Assembly: GCF_002858765.1 (NCBI RefSeq)
Contig: NZ_PJRP01000025.1
Coordinates: forward strand, 16,154 to 80,153
Direction: 5' to 3'
DNA length: 64,000 nt
From: Cupriavidus pauculus
GTDB lineage: Bacteria; Pseudomonadota; Gammaproteobacteria; Burkholderiales; Burkholderiaceae
The notes beneath the pieces are model-generated. The model saw nothing but the letters and a program-made list of their open reading frames with translations, was not told the DNA's origin and made no database searches. The position numbers were made by a program, and so were the translations under genes. Each line of letters begins with the position of its first letter. Within the stretch, counting starts at the first letter, position 1. This document shows positions 34,294 through 42,790 of this stretch, piece by piece.

Positions 34294-35721
34294 ATGAGCA
34301 GTGTTATGAATGAAGGTGGCATGCCGTCCCAAGGGTCGGCGCCGTTCTTCTCGAAAGAAGCCACCTACGCCAAACCGGGATTTTCCCGCTGGATGGTGCC
34401 GCCGGCCGCGCTTGCAGTGCATCTTTGCATCGGCCAGGCCTATGCGTTTTCGGTATTCAATGCCCCCCTTTCCAAGGTGATCGGCATTACCGAATCCGTG
34501 GCTGATGACTGGAAGCTGACCACGCTGGGCTGGATTTTCTCGCTGGCGATTTTCTTCCTGGGCATTTCGGCCGCATTTGCCGGCAAATGGCTCGAACGTG
34601 TCGGCCCGCGCCGCACCATGTTCACGGCCGCCTGCTGCTTTGGTGGCGGTTTCCTGATTTCCGCGCTGGGCGTCTACACGCACCAGATCGTCCTGCTCTA
34701 CCTGGGCTACGGCGTGCTGGGCGGCATCGGACTTGGCCTGGGCTATGTGTCGCCGGTGTCGACGCTGATCCGCTGGTTCCCGGACCGCCGCGGCATGGCC
34801 ACCGGCATGGCCATCATGGGTTTCGGCGGCGGCGCGATGATCGCCGCGCCGCTGTCCGTGGCACTGATGAACTACTTCAAGAGCGCCACCTCGGTGGGCG
34901 TCACCCAGACCTTCCTGGTCATGGGCGTGGGCTATTTCATCTCGATGACCATCGGTTCGCTGGCCATCCGCGTTCCGCCACCCGGCTGGAAGCCGGAAGG
35001 CTGGACCCCGCCCGTGGTCGAGAACAAGATGATCACGCGTAACCACGTGCACATCGACGAAGCGCTGAAGACCCCGCAGTTCTACCTGCTGTGGCTGGTG
35101 CTGTTCCTGAACGTGACGGCCGGTATCGGCGTGCTCGGCCAGGCTTCGCTGCTGATCCAGGAAAGCTTCAAGGGTTCCGTGAGCGCCGCGGCCGCCGCCG
35201 GCTTCGTGGGCCTGCTGTCGCTGTTCAACATGGGTGGCCGCTTCTTCTGGGCCTCGTCGTCCGACTGGATCGGCCGCAAGAACACCTACTTCGTGTTCTT
35301 CGCGCTGGGCGCCGTGCTGTACTGGCTGGTGCCGCAACTGGGCGCCAGCGGCAATATCGCGCTGTTCGTGCTGGGCTACTGCGTGATCATGTCGATGTAC
35401 GGCGGCGGCTTCGCCACTATCCCGGCCTACCTGGCCGACATGTTCGGCACCGCCTTCGTCGGCGGCATCCACGGCCGTCTGCTGACCGCCTGGGCAGCCG
35501 CGGGCATTGCCGGCCCGGTGCTGGTGAACTACATCCGCGAATACCAGGTGGCGCACGGCGTGACCGGCGCCTCGGCCTATGCCATGACGCTGCACATCAT
35601 GGCCGGCCTGCTGGTGGTGGGCTTCATCTGCAACCTGGTGGTGTCGCGCGTCAACGCCAAGCACCACATGAGCGATGCCGACGTGGCCAAGCTGGGCGCC
35701 AGCGCCGGCGCGGCCCACTGA
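34294..35721 (+). CDS. OFA-family MFS transporter (oxalate/formate antiporter-like)
   Basis: A 475-residue inner-membrane carrier with about 12 transmembrane segments. The sequence HLCIGQAYAFSVFNAPL early and RWFPDRRGMATGMAIMGFGGGAM in the fourth to fifth helix region are typical of the OFA group, whose known member OxlT exchanges oxalate for formate; most members have unknown monocarboxylate or dicarboxylate substrates. The downstream 43-residue gene is its usual small partner. The operon's terminator is split by an IS element 200 bases downstream. Confidence 0.9.
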   Translation: MSSVMNEGGMPSQGSAPFFSKEATYAKPGFSRWMVPPAALAVHLCIGQAYAFSVFNAPLSKVIGITESVADDWKLTTLGWIFSLAIFFLGISAAFAGKWLERVGPRRTMFTAACCFGGGFLISALGVYTHQIVLLYLGYGVLGGIGLGLGYVSPVSTLIRWFPDRRGMATGMAIMGFGGGAMIAAPLSVALMNYFKSATSVGVTQTFLVMGVGYFISMTIGSLAIRVPPPGWKPEGWTPPVVENKMITRNHVHIDEALKTPQFYLLWLVLFLNVTAGIGVLGQASLLIQESFKGSVSAAAAAGFVGLLSLFNMGGRFFWASSSDWIGRKNTYFVFFALGAVLYWLVPQLGASGNIALFVLGYCVIMSMYGGGFATIPAYLADMFGTAFVGGIHGRLLTAWAAAGIAGPVLVNYIREYQVAHGVTGASAYAMTLHIMAGLLVVGFICNLVVSRVNAKHHMSDADVAKLGASAGAAH

Positions 35722-35736
35722 TCAGGAGTCATGCAA

Positions 35737-35868
35737 ATGGAAAACCAGAACCTCAACGCACAACCGACCAACAAGGGCCTGCTGGCCGTCTTCTGGCTCT
35801 ACGTGCTCGTACCGCTGGTGTGGGGTGTGTCGAACACCATCACCCAGGCGATGAAGCTGTTCCACTAA
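35737..35868 (+). CDS. small membrane subunit of the OFA-type transporter
   Basis: A 43-residue protein starting MENQNLNAQPTNKG with one hydrophobic helix (LLAVFWLYVLVPLVWGV) and a short C-terminal tail. It begins 16 bases after the transporter stop. AGGAG at 35724-35728 is eight bases before this ATG; the in-frame ATG at 35731 is only two bases from it, so 35737 is preferred. Small proteins like this are found directly after OFA transporters in proteobacteria and are thought to be partners of the carrier. It is too short for most automatic gene calls. Confidence 0.8.
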   Translation: MENQNLNAQPTNKGLLAVFWLYVLVPLVWGVSNTITQAMKLFH

Positions 35869-35895
35869 GCGCCTGCCCTTCCCGGGCACGCACCG

Positions 35896-35909
35896 AAGGC
35901 CGCAAGCGA
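35896..35909 (+). terminator. left half of an intrinsic terminator split by the IS
   Basis: AAGGCCGCAA plus the loop GCGA. The partner arm TTGCGGCCTT and T-tracts (37371-37375 and 37378-37384) lie on the other side of the element. Removing the IS and one target copy restores a ten-pair hairpin with a GCGA tetraloop and U-runs. Confidence 0.85.
35906..35909. repeat. target-site duplication GCGA (left)
   Basis: GCGA directly abuts the left inverted repeat and is repeated at 37359-37362 after the right one. Four bases is within the usual range for IS150-group elements. It is the terminator loop. Confidence 0.85.
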
Positions 35910-35916
35910 TGAACTG

Positions 35917-35949
35917 CACCCCAAAAGTTGGACACCAACTTTTGGGGTG
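35917..35949. repeat. perfect 15-base inverted repeat at the left IS end
   Basis: CACCCCAAAAGTTGG, ACA, then its exact complement. The right arm includes GGGG, the only ribosome-site-like sequence before the orfA ATG at 35955, and is followed by TTTT. In RNA read in from outside, the hairpin would hide the start of orfA or stop transcription; a transcript starting within the element would lack the left arm. Confidence 0.8.
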
Positions 35950-35954
35950 TTTTC

Positions 35955-36488
35955 ATGTATAGGTACACCGAGCAGTTCAGACTGTCGGTCATCAAGGAGT
36001 ATCTGACCGGGCACGCAGGGGCCGGCGCGCTCGCCAAGCGCTATGGGATTGACGAGGGGACGGTGCGGCGGTGGGTTGCAGCCTATCGGCTGCATGGCCA
36101 AGCCAGTCTCAAGCGCAGGTACAAGACCTACAGCGCAGAGTTCAAGCTCTCCGTGCTTGAGCGGATGCGCCGCCAAGGCTTGTCGCATCGGGAAGTGGCG
36201 GCGCTGTTCGACATCCGCGGTAGCGGCGCCATTGGCGTGTGGGAACGCCAGTATGATGCTGGGGGTTTAGAAGCTCTGACGCCTCGCCCCAGGGGACGAC
36301 GGCCCAGCAAGATGCCACAACGGACTCCCAAGACAAAGCCATCGCGGTCATCAGGCGACCTGACGCGCACGCGCGAAGAACTCCTTGAAGAGTTGGACTA
36401 CCTGCGCATGGAGAACGCGTACCTAAAAAAGCTCGACGCCTTGGTTCAAGCGAGCAAGACATCTGCGCAACCCAAAAAGCGCAAATAG
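35955..36488 (+). CDS. IS3-family transposase OrfA (DNA-binding subunit)
   Basis: A 177-residue protein with two helix-turn-helix units (FRLSVIKEYLTGHAGAG... and KLSVLERMRRQGLSHREV) and a C-terminal leucine-zipper-like coil (LLEELDYLRMENAYLKKL) used for multimerisation. The ATG at 35955 is preferred over the frame's earlier ATG at 35928, which lies in the inverted repeat. Length agrees with IS150 OrfA. The slippery heptamer at 36425 lies near its end. Confidence 0.93.
   Translation: MYRYTEQFRLSVIKEYLTGHAGAGALAKRYGIDEGTVRRWVAAYRLHGQASLKRRYKTYSAEFKLSVLERMRRQGLSHREVAALFDIRGSGAIGVWERQYDAGGLEALTPRPRGRRPSKMPQRTPKTKPSRSSGDLTRTREELLEELDYLRMENAYLKKLDALVQASKTSAQPKKRK
36425..36431 (+). other. -1 ribosomal frameshift site A-AAA-AAG
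   Basis: The zero frame reads CTA AAA AAG, so this is the canonical slippery heptamer. After slipping back one base the reading frame stays open into orfB, giving an OrfAB fusion transposase, as known for IS150-group elements. Confidence 0.85.
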
Positions 36489-37324
36489 TGCTTGAGCTGA
36501 GGCAGCAGTACCCGTTGGCCGGCTTGCTGAGGGTGGCAGGACTGGCGCGCAGCACGTTCTACTACCAGCAGGCCGTGCTGCAGGCCCACGACAAATATAC
36601 GGAGCTGAAAGCGCGCATTCGCGAACTCTTTGCCCGGCACATGGGCCGTTATGGCTACCGCCGCATCACGGCGGTAATCCGGCAAACCGGCACGATCGTC
36701 AACCACAAGACGGTTCAGCGCCTCATGAGAGAGATGGGACTGAAGTCGTTGGTCCGGCCGAAGAAATACCGCTCCTACAAGGGCACGGTAGGCCGTGTCG
36801 CACCCAATGTTCTGCAACGGCAATTCCAGGCCAGGCGTCCGAATCGGAAGTGGGTAACCGACGTGACCGAATTCAACGTGGCCGGCGAGAAGCTGTACCT
36901 CTCCCCGGTGCTGGACCTGTACAACGGCGAGATCATCGCCTACGAGACTGCCCGTAGGCCCACCTTCGAGATGGTGAGCAATATGCTGAAGAAGGCGTTC
37001 CGCCGCCTCAGCCCGAAGGACCGACCGCTGCTGCATTCCGATCAGGGTTGGCAGTACCAGATGCCGGCCTATCAGCGGATGCTCAAACAGCGCAGAATCC
37101 GTCCCAGCATGTCCCGCAAGGGCAATTGCCTCGACAACGCCACCATGGAAAGCTTCTTCGGCACCCTGAAGTCCGAGTTCTTCTACCTGAACAAGTTCGC
37201 CAGCGTCGAGGAGCTACAGCAAGGCCTGCGCCAATACATTCACTATTACAATCACGACCGCATCAAGCTCAAACTTAAAGGGCTGAGTCCCGTGAAGTAC
37301 AGGACTCAGCCCTCTCTAGCCTAG
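36488..37324 (+). CDS. IS3-family transposase OrfB (DDE integrase core)
   Basis: A 278-residue catalytic part of the transposase. The DDE triad is Asp125 (WVTDVTEF), Asp185 (LLHSDQGWQY) and Glu221 (NATMESFFGTLKSE), with the 35-residue spacing of the family. It starts one base into the orfA stop region (GTG at 36488), but is most likely made mainly as OrfAB by the frameshift at 36425. The reading frame is unbroken to the right end. Confidence 0.93.
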   Translation: MLELRQQYPLAGLLRVAGLARSTFYYQQAVLQAHDKYTELKARIRELFARHMGRYGYRRITAVIRQTGTIVNHKTVQRLMREMGLKSLVRPKKYRSYKGTVGRVAPNVLQRQFQARRPNRKWVTDVTEFNVAGEKLYLSPVLDLYNGEIIAYETARRPTFEMVSNMLKKAFRRLSPKDRPLLHSDQGWQYQMPAYQRMLKQRRIRPSMSRKGNCLDNATMESFFGTLKSEFFYLNKFASVEELQQGLRQYIHYYNHDRIKLKLKGLSPVKYRTQPSLA

Positions 37325-37362
37325 CAAATCAACTGTCCAACTTTCTGGGGTCAGTTCAGCGA

Positions 37363-37384
37363 TTGCGGCCTTTTTCGTTTTTTT
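37363..37384 (+). terminator. right half of the split intrinsic terminator
   Basis: TTGCGGCCTT followed by T-tracts. It pairs with 35896-35905 when the IS is absent. Confidence 0.85.
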
Positions 37385-37484
37385 GCGGCAACGCACGCCA
37401 GGAATGCTGCATTCCAGCCGTCCGGCTTGCACATTGCCTCCGACTTCATACACTTGACGGGCCTACCCCAACCCTGGAGTTCAC

Positions 37485-38279
37485 ATGAAGATCGAATTGT
37501 CGGGCAAGACCGCCCTGGTAACTGGGTCCACCGCCGGCATTGGCTTTGCCACCGCGCGCGGCCTGGCCGAATCGGGTGCACGCGTGATCCTTAACGGCCG
37601 CAGCCAGGCCAGCGTCGACAAGGCCATCGCGGCGTTGAAGGCCGCCGTGCCCGAGGCCGACGTGACGGGCTTTGCCGGCGACCTGGTCGACGCCGCAGTC
37701 AGCGACACGCTGGTCAAGACCCATCCCGACATCGACATCCTGGTGAACAACCTGGGCATCTTCCAGCCGCAGGACTTCTTCGAGATCCCGGACAGCGAAT
37801 GGTCGCGCTTCTTCGAGGTCAACGTGCTGACCGGCGTGCGGCTCTCACGCGCCTACGCGCTCGGCATGGTCCAGCGCAAGTGGGGCCGCATCGTGTTCGT
37901 GGCGTCGGAATCAGGCGTCAATATCCCCGTGGAGATGATCCACTACGGGTTCACCAAGACCGCCCAGCTGGCGGTGTCGCGCGGCCTGGCCAAGCGGCTG
38001 GCCGGCACTGGCGTGACCGTCAACTCGGTGCTGCCCGGTCCGACGCTGTCGGAAGGCGTGGAAGCCATGCTCAAGGATGAAATCGCGAAGACCGGCAAGT
38101 CGGCCGAAGAGGTGGCTGCCGATTTCGTCAAGGCGCACCGCAGTACGTCGCTGATCCAGCGCGCGGCCACCGTCGACGAGGTGGCCAACATGATCGTCTA
38201 CGCGTGCTCAAAGCAGGCCTCGGCCACCACCGGCGCGGCATTGCGCGTCGACGGCGGTGTGGTCGACATCATCATCTGA
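37485..38279 (+). CDS. SDR-family oxidoreductase
   Basis: A 264-residue short-chain dehydrogenase. TGSTAGIG near residue 14 binds NAD(P); NNLG replaces the usual NNAG; the catalytic set is a Ser in FVASESG and YGFTK. TGGAG precedes the ATG. The downstream end reads into VDGGVVD, the usual SDR C-terminus. Substrate unknown. It is a single gene between the IS and the convergent SDR gene at 38294. Confidence 0.9.
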   Translation: MKIELSGKTALVTGSTAGIGFATARGLAESGARVILNGRSQASVDKAIAALKAAVPEADVTGFAGDLVDAAVSDTLVKTHPDIDILVNNLGIFQPQDFFEIPDSEWSRFFEVNVLTGVRLSRAYALGMVQRKWGRIVFVASESGVNIPVEMIHYGFTKTAQLAVSRGLAKRLAGTGVTVNSVLPGPTLSEGVEAMLKDEIAKTGKSAEEVAADFVKAHRSTSLIQRAATVDEVANMIVYACSKQASATTGAALRVDGGVVDIII

Positions 38280-38293
38280 AGGCTCCCCGCCCC

Positions 38294-39295
38294 CTACCCG
38301 CGCCGGTGGCGCATCAGCGCGGCCATGGCCGCCGATGCGCCCACCACCAGCGCGGTGGTCAGTATCGGGTGGCGGGTGGAGGCCGTATAGGGGCACGACT
38401 TCAACGCCCGGCGGTCGCCCGTCCGCTCCACCAGGCTGTTGCCGGCCGCATGCAGCGTGTTGTCGTCGCGCGGCCCCGCCGGCATGTCGGTTTGCTGTGC
38501 GCGGCCCATGAAGCGCCGCATGAAGCGATCGAACGTGTGCGGCGCGTAGTACGCCGCCGCCGAGAACGCCTTGGCGGACGCGCCCACGAACAGGTCGCGG
38601 CGCGGATGCTCGGCAGCAAACAGGATGGCCTCGGCCGCCATCGACGGATCGTACAGGGGCGACGCCTGCTTCGGCTCCACGTGCAGGAAGTTCTTAGCGT
38701 GGGTGACGATCGGCGTATCCAGCCCCGCCGCCTTGATCAGGGTGACCGATACGGGCGCCTTTTCCTGCTCCAGTTCCAGCCGCAGGGTGTCGGTAAATCC
38801 CTTGATGGCATGCTGCGACGCCACGTACGAACTCTGCAGCGGCAGCGGACAGTCGCATGACTCGCTGCCCATGTTGATGATCGCCCCGCCGTTCTGCCGC
38901 AGGTGGGCCACGGCCGCCAGCGACCCGTGCACCACGCCCCAGTAGTTCGTTTCAAATAGCCGGCGGTGGTCCTCGAGCGGCACATCGTCATGGCGGCCGA
39001 AGATCGTCACGCCGGCATTGTTGACCCACGTATCGAAGCCGCCAAAGCGCTCGATGGCCGACTGCGCGATCTGCGCCACGTCCTCGTGCTTGCCCACGTC
39101 GGCGGTGACGGTGATGACTTCGGTACCGTGCTCGCGCAGTTCCTCGGCCAGCTTGTGCAACGCATCCTCGCCGCGCGCCACCAGCACCAGCTTGGCGCCC
39201 AGCACGGCGGCCTTGCGAGCCGTGATCAGGCCCACGCCGCTCGTGGCGCCCGTCAGCACGATGACCTGCGAGCCAATCTTCTTCAGCGTCTTCAT
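38294..39295 (-). CDS. SDR-family protein with substituted catalytic Lys and C-terminal membrane segment
   Basis: A 333-residue SDR. TGATSGVG near residue 15 and NNAG near 92 are normal, and Ser144 and Tyr157 are at the right spacing, but the catalytic Lys of YxxxK is Gln161 (YVASQ). The C-terminal 70 residues are an extension ending in a hydrophobic segment (ILTTALVVGASAAMAALM), which could anchor it in the membrane. This extended build occurs in other proteobacterial SDRs of unknown role. It is divergent from ligD. Confidence 0.85.
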   Translation of the reverse strand: MKTLKKIGSQVIVLTGATSGVGLITARKAAVLGAKLVLVARGEDALHKLAEELREHGTEVITVTADVGKHEDVAQIAQSAIERFGGFDTWVNNAGVTIFGRHDDVPLEDHRRLFETNYWGVVHGSLAAVAHLRQNGGAIINMGSESCDCPLPLQSSYVASQHAIKGFTDTLRLELEQEKAPVSVTLIKAAGLDTPIVTHAKNFLHVEPKQASPLYDPSMAAEAILFAAEHPRRDLFVGASAKAFSAAAYYAPHTFDRFMRRFMGRAQQTDMPAGPRDDNTLHAAGNSLVERTGDRRALKSCPYTASTRHPILTTALVVGASAAMAALMRHRRG

Positions 39296-39543
39296 GATGC
39301 CTCTCTTGCCTGGATGGGTTGAGTCGATGGAAGGGGTGGAGTCGGATCAGATCCCTGCCTGCCGTCGCACAACCCGTGCCCGCGCCGGCCATGCCCCCTG
39401 GCCGATGTGCGGCGCAGCAAATGCGGTCAGGAATTACAAACAAGGAAAAATGTCGCCTGCCGGTGTAGGACGGCCCCCGCTTTCGCACGCGGCGTGCGCT
39501 GCATAAGCTGAAGGCACCGCCACCCGCCCGGACGTGTCCGTTC

Positions 39544-42282
39544 ATGGCCAAAACCGCTGCCTCCGCTGCCCCCGCCGCGTCAGATGCCCCGCTGGGCAAG
39601 TACCAGCGCAAGCGCGACTTCGCGGCCACGCCCGAACCCAGCGGCAAGCGCGCGCCCTGCGCCAGCAAGGCTGCCAGCGGCAACAATTCCCATGCCTTCG
39701 TTATCCAGAAGCACGCGGCGCGGCGCCTGCACTATGACTTCCGGCTGGAAATGGACGGCACGCTCAAGAGCTGGGCCGTACCGAAAGGGCCAAGCTTCGA
39801 TCCGGCAGACAAGCGCATGGCCGTTCACGTGGAAGACCACCCGCTGGACTACGCCGACTTTGAAGGCGTGATACCCGCCGGCCATTACGGCGCGGGCACG
39901 GTCATCGTCTGGGATCGCGGCGTATGGATTCCCGACGCCGACCCGGAGGCCGGCTATCGGGACGGCAAGCTGAAGTTCGAGCTGCGCGGAGAAAAGCTCC
40001 AGGGCCACTGGGCGCTGGTGCGCATGGGCGGCAAGAAGGCGCCCGACGACAACGCCTGGCTGCTGATCAAGGAGCGCGACGCGTATGCGCGGCCCGCGTC
40101 GGAGTTCGACGTGGTGGACGCCATGCCCGACAGCGTGCTGGCCGGCACGGCCAAGGCGGCGGCGGGCAAAGCCGCCAGCGCGAAACGGAAAGCGTCGACC
40201 AAAGCGGGGGCGAAAGGGTCGACTAAAGGGTCGACTAAAGCGGCGGCGAAGGCGTCATCGAAGAAGGGCAGCGGCAAGCTGCCCCCGTTGCCGGCCGGGG
40301 CCAAGAAGGCGGCCCTGCCCCTGGCGCTGGCGCCGCAACTGGCCACGCTGGTCGACAAGCCGCCCGCAGACCCCACCCAGTGGCAATACGAGATCAAGTT
40401 CGATGGCTACCGCATCGTCGCGCGCATCGACGGCACGGATGTGCGCCTGTTCACGCGCAATGGCAACGATTGGACCTCGAAGCTGCGCGCGCTGGCCGCC
40501 GAGATCGCCAGCCTGGGCTGGCCCGATGGGTGGCTCGATGGCGAGATCGTCGTGGTGGACGCGCACGGCATCACCGATTTCCAGGCCTTGCAGAATGCCT
40601 TTGAAACGGCCCACGCCGAATCCATCCAGTACTACGCATTCGACCTGCCCTGGTTCGCCGGGCACGACCTGCGCGCCGTGCCGCTGGCGGAACGCCGCAC
40701 CCTGCTGCATGGCCTGCTGGCCGGGCATGCGTCCAACCGGTTGCGCTTCAGCGACAACTTTGAAGGCGCTCCGGCCGACATGCTCGATGCGGCCTGCCGC
40801 ATGAAGCTCGAAGGCATCATCGGCAAGCGTGTGGACGCCCCCTACGTCAGCGCACGCGCCAGCTCCTGGATCAAGCTCAAGTGCCAGAACCGGCAGGAAT
40901 TCGTGATTGGCGGCTACACCGACCCCAAGGGCAGCCGCAGCGGGCTGGGATCGCTGCTGCTGGGCCTGCATGACGCGGACGGCAAGCTGCGTTACGTCGG
41001 CAATGTCGGCACCGGCTTCGACACGGCCATGCTCGATGCCCTGCGCAAGCAGCTGGACGCGCTGCGCACCGACGACACGCCGTTCGCGCCACTGCCGCGC
41101 GGCATCAAGGGGCACTGGGTCAAGCCCAGGCTGGTGGCCGAAGTGACGTTCGGCGCCTGGACGCGCGAGGGCCGCATCCGCCATTCCGTGTTCCATGCCC
41201 TGCGCACCGACAAGCCGGCCGCCGCGGTGACGCTGGAGGTGCCCGCCCGCTCCGATACGCCAACCGGCGCCCCGTGGGCAAAGACCGCCGCGAAAGCCAC
41301 CACAAAGACCGCCGCCAGGGCGGGAACGAAGGCCGCCGCCAAGCCGGCCACCAAGTCGGCTTCCAGGACACCCGCAACCAGGGCCGCCAAGGCCGCCATT
41401 GGCAACGTCGTGGTCAGCCATGCGGACCGCGTGATCGACAAATCCACAGGCTTGACCAAGGGCGATCTGGTCGGCTACTACGCCCACGCCGCCGGGCTGA
41501 TGCTGCCATTCCTGCGTGGGCGCCCGCTGGCCCTGGTCCGTGCGCCGTCCGGTATCGATGGCGAGCAGTTCTTCCAGCGTCATGGCGACACGCTGCACGT
41601 GAAGGGCGTCAAGGCGCTGGAACCCGAACTGTGGCCGGGCCATCCGCCCCTGCTGGAAATTACCACGGCGTCGGCAATCGTCGAGGCGGCGCAGTTGAAC
41701 GTCGTGGAATTCCACACCTGGAATGCCAGGGCGCGCGCGATCGACAAGCCCGACCAGATCGTCTTCGACATCGACCCCGGCGAAGGCGTCAGCTGGCGCG
41801 AGATCCAGGAGGCCGCCAGCCTGGTCAAGGCGCTGCTCGACGCGCTGTCGCTGCAGAGCTTCCTGAAGACCAGCGGCGGCAAGGGACTGCATGTGGTGGT
41901 GCCGCTGTCTCCCCGCGCGGGCTGGGACGCCGTGCGCGATTTCGCGCAGGACGTCGTGACACATATGGCGCGCACCATTCCCGAACGCTTTGTAGCAAAG
42001 AGCGGTCCGCGCAACCGGGTTGGCAAGATTTTCATCGATTACCTGCGCAACGGTGTCGGCGCTACCACGGCCGCCGCCTTTTCGGCACGGGCGCGGCCGG
42101 GGCTAGGGGTCTCGATCCCGGTCAGTTGGGACGAACTCGACGACCTGACCGGCGCCGCGCAGTGGACGATTGCCAACGTCGACCCCCGGCTCGACGAACT
42201 GGCGCGCCACGACCCATGGGGCGGCCACGACAAGGTGCGCCAGACGCTCACGCAGGCCCGCAAGCTGCTCGACAACGCCTGA
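39544..42282 (+). CDS. ligD: ATP-dependent DNA ligase D, multifunctional end-joining enzyme
   Basis: A 912-residue protein with domains in the order phosphoesterase, ligase, polymerase. The 3'-phosphoesterase residues His57, His63, Asp65, Arg67 and His99 have the spacing of Pseudomonas LigD. The ligase nucleophile is Lys285 in EIKFDGYR. The polymerase/primase has the metal pair Asp742-Asp744 (FDIDPGE). Two Lys/Ala-rich linkers (about 200-245 and 575-620) join the domains. It repairs double-strand breaks with Ku, encoded 2.8 kb downstream on the same strand. No close promoter signal was recognised in 39296-39543. Confidence 0.95.
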   Translation: MAKTAASAAPAASDAPLGKYQRKRDFAATPEPSGKRAPCASKAASGNNSHAFVIQKHAARRLHYDFRLEMDGTLKSWAVPKGPSFDPADKRMAVHVEDHPLDYADFEGVIPAGHYGAGTVIVWDRGVWIPDADPEAGYRDGKLKFELRGEKLQGHWALVRMGGKKAPDDNAWLLIKERDAYARPASEFDVVDAMPDSVLAGTAKAAAGKAASAKRKASTKAGAKGSTKGSTKAAAKASSKKGSGKLPPLPAGAKKAALPLALAPQLATLVDKPPADPTQWQYEIKFDGYRIVARIDGTDVRLFTRNGNDWTSKLRALAAEIASLGWPDGWLDGEIVVVDAHGITDFQALQNAFETAHAESIQYYAFDLPWFAGHDLRAVPLAERRTLLHGLLAGHASNRLRFSDNFEGAPADMLDAACRMKLEGIIGKRVDAPYVSARASSWIKLKCQNRQEFVIGGYTDPKGSRSGLGSLLLGLHDADGKLRYVGNVGTGFDTAMLDALRKQLDALRTDDTPFAPLPRGIKGHWVKPRLVAEVTFGAWTREGRIRHSVFHALRTDKPAAAVTLEVPARSDTPTGAPWAKTAAKATTKTAARAGTKAAAKPATKSASRTPATRAAKAAIGNVVVSHADRVIDKSTGLTKGDLVGYYAHAAGLMLPFLRGRPLALVRAPSGIDGEQFFQRHGDTLHVKGVKALEPELWPGHPPLLEITTASAIVEAAQLNVVEFHTWNARARAIDKPDQIVFDIDPGEGVSWREIQEAASLVKALLDALSLQSFLKTSGGKGLHVVVPLSPRAGWDAVRDFAQDVVTHMARTIPERFVAKSGPRNRVGKIFIDYLRNGVGATTAAAFSARARPGLGVSIPVSWDELDDLTGAAQWTIANVDPRLDELARHDPWGGHDKVRQTLTQARKLLDNA

Positions 42283-42427
42283 TTGCGGCACGCGCATCCC
42301 TTAACGCCACAGCGCCCGGCCACCGTGTCGGCGTCCGTCTGTCAGCCATCGCGCCATGCGCGGCACGGTTCTTGCCACTCAGCACCCAGAACCTGGGCCC
42401 GAAATGCCCAAGGCTGGACTGGAAACG

Positions 42428-42580
42428 ATGAGACAAGACCCCGATCCCTGGTATTCGCGCGAATTCTGGCAGCGCGCCGTCATTGGTGTGCTGATGCTGG
42501 CACTGGCTTACCTGCTGGCGTCGCCGGCCGATGCACGCGCCGCCGGAGCAAGGTTGCCTATCCATATGCTGGGCGATTGA
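42428..42580 (+). CDS. possible small membrane protein
   Basis: A 50-codon ORF starting MRQDPDPWYSREFWQRAVIG with one hydrophobic stretch (VLMLALAYLLASPADARAAG) that could be a membrane anchor or signal peptide. GGAAA lies close before the ATG. It sits between ligD and the histidine kinase gene. No family is recognised; the coding call rests on the hydrophobic pattern and position. Confidence 0.4.
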   Translation: MRQDPDPWYSREFWQRAVIGVLMLALAYLLASPADARAAGARLPIHMLGD

Positions 42581-42790
42581 CGTCCCATCCACCACCTTTT
42601 GCAGGAATGTCATAAATACAACCGATATGGGCGGAATGAAGGTAAAAATTACAACTCAGGATAGGTCGGCGCCACCTGCGGAGGTTGCAGGGGGGCATGC
42701 TGTGCCGGCTCGTGCCCTGGGCGCGCCATTCCTTGCCATTACCTTTGTCATTACCAAAGCCAAAGCGGCGATGTCTGCCGCCAGTCAGCC

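Larger units (their letters stand above)
35910..37358 (+). mobile_element. complete IS3-family (IS150-group) insertion sequence, 1449 bp
   Basis: Terminal inverted repeats of 24 bases at 35910-35933 and 37335-37358 agree in 20 positions, both starting TGAACTG and ending GTTGGAC. Inside are orfA and orfB in the IS150 arrangement with a frameshift signal. A 4-base target duplication flanks the element. Both genes look intact, so it may be active or recently inserted. Name of the element cannot be given without a database. Confidence 0.95.
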
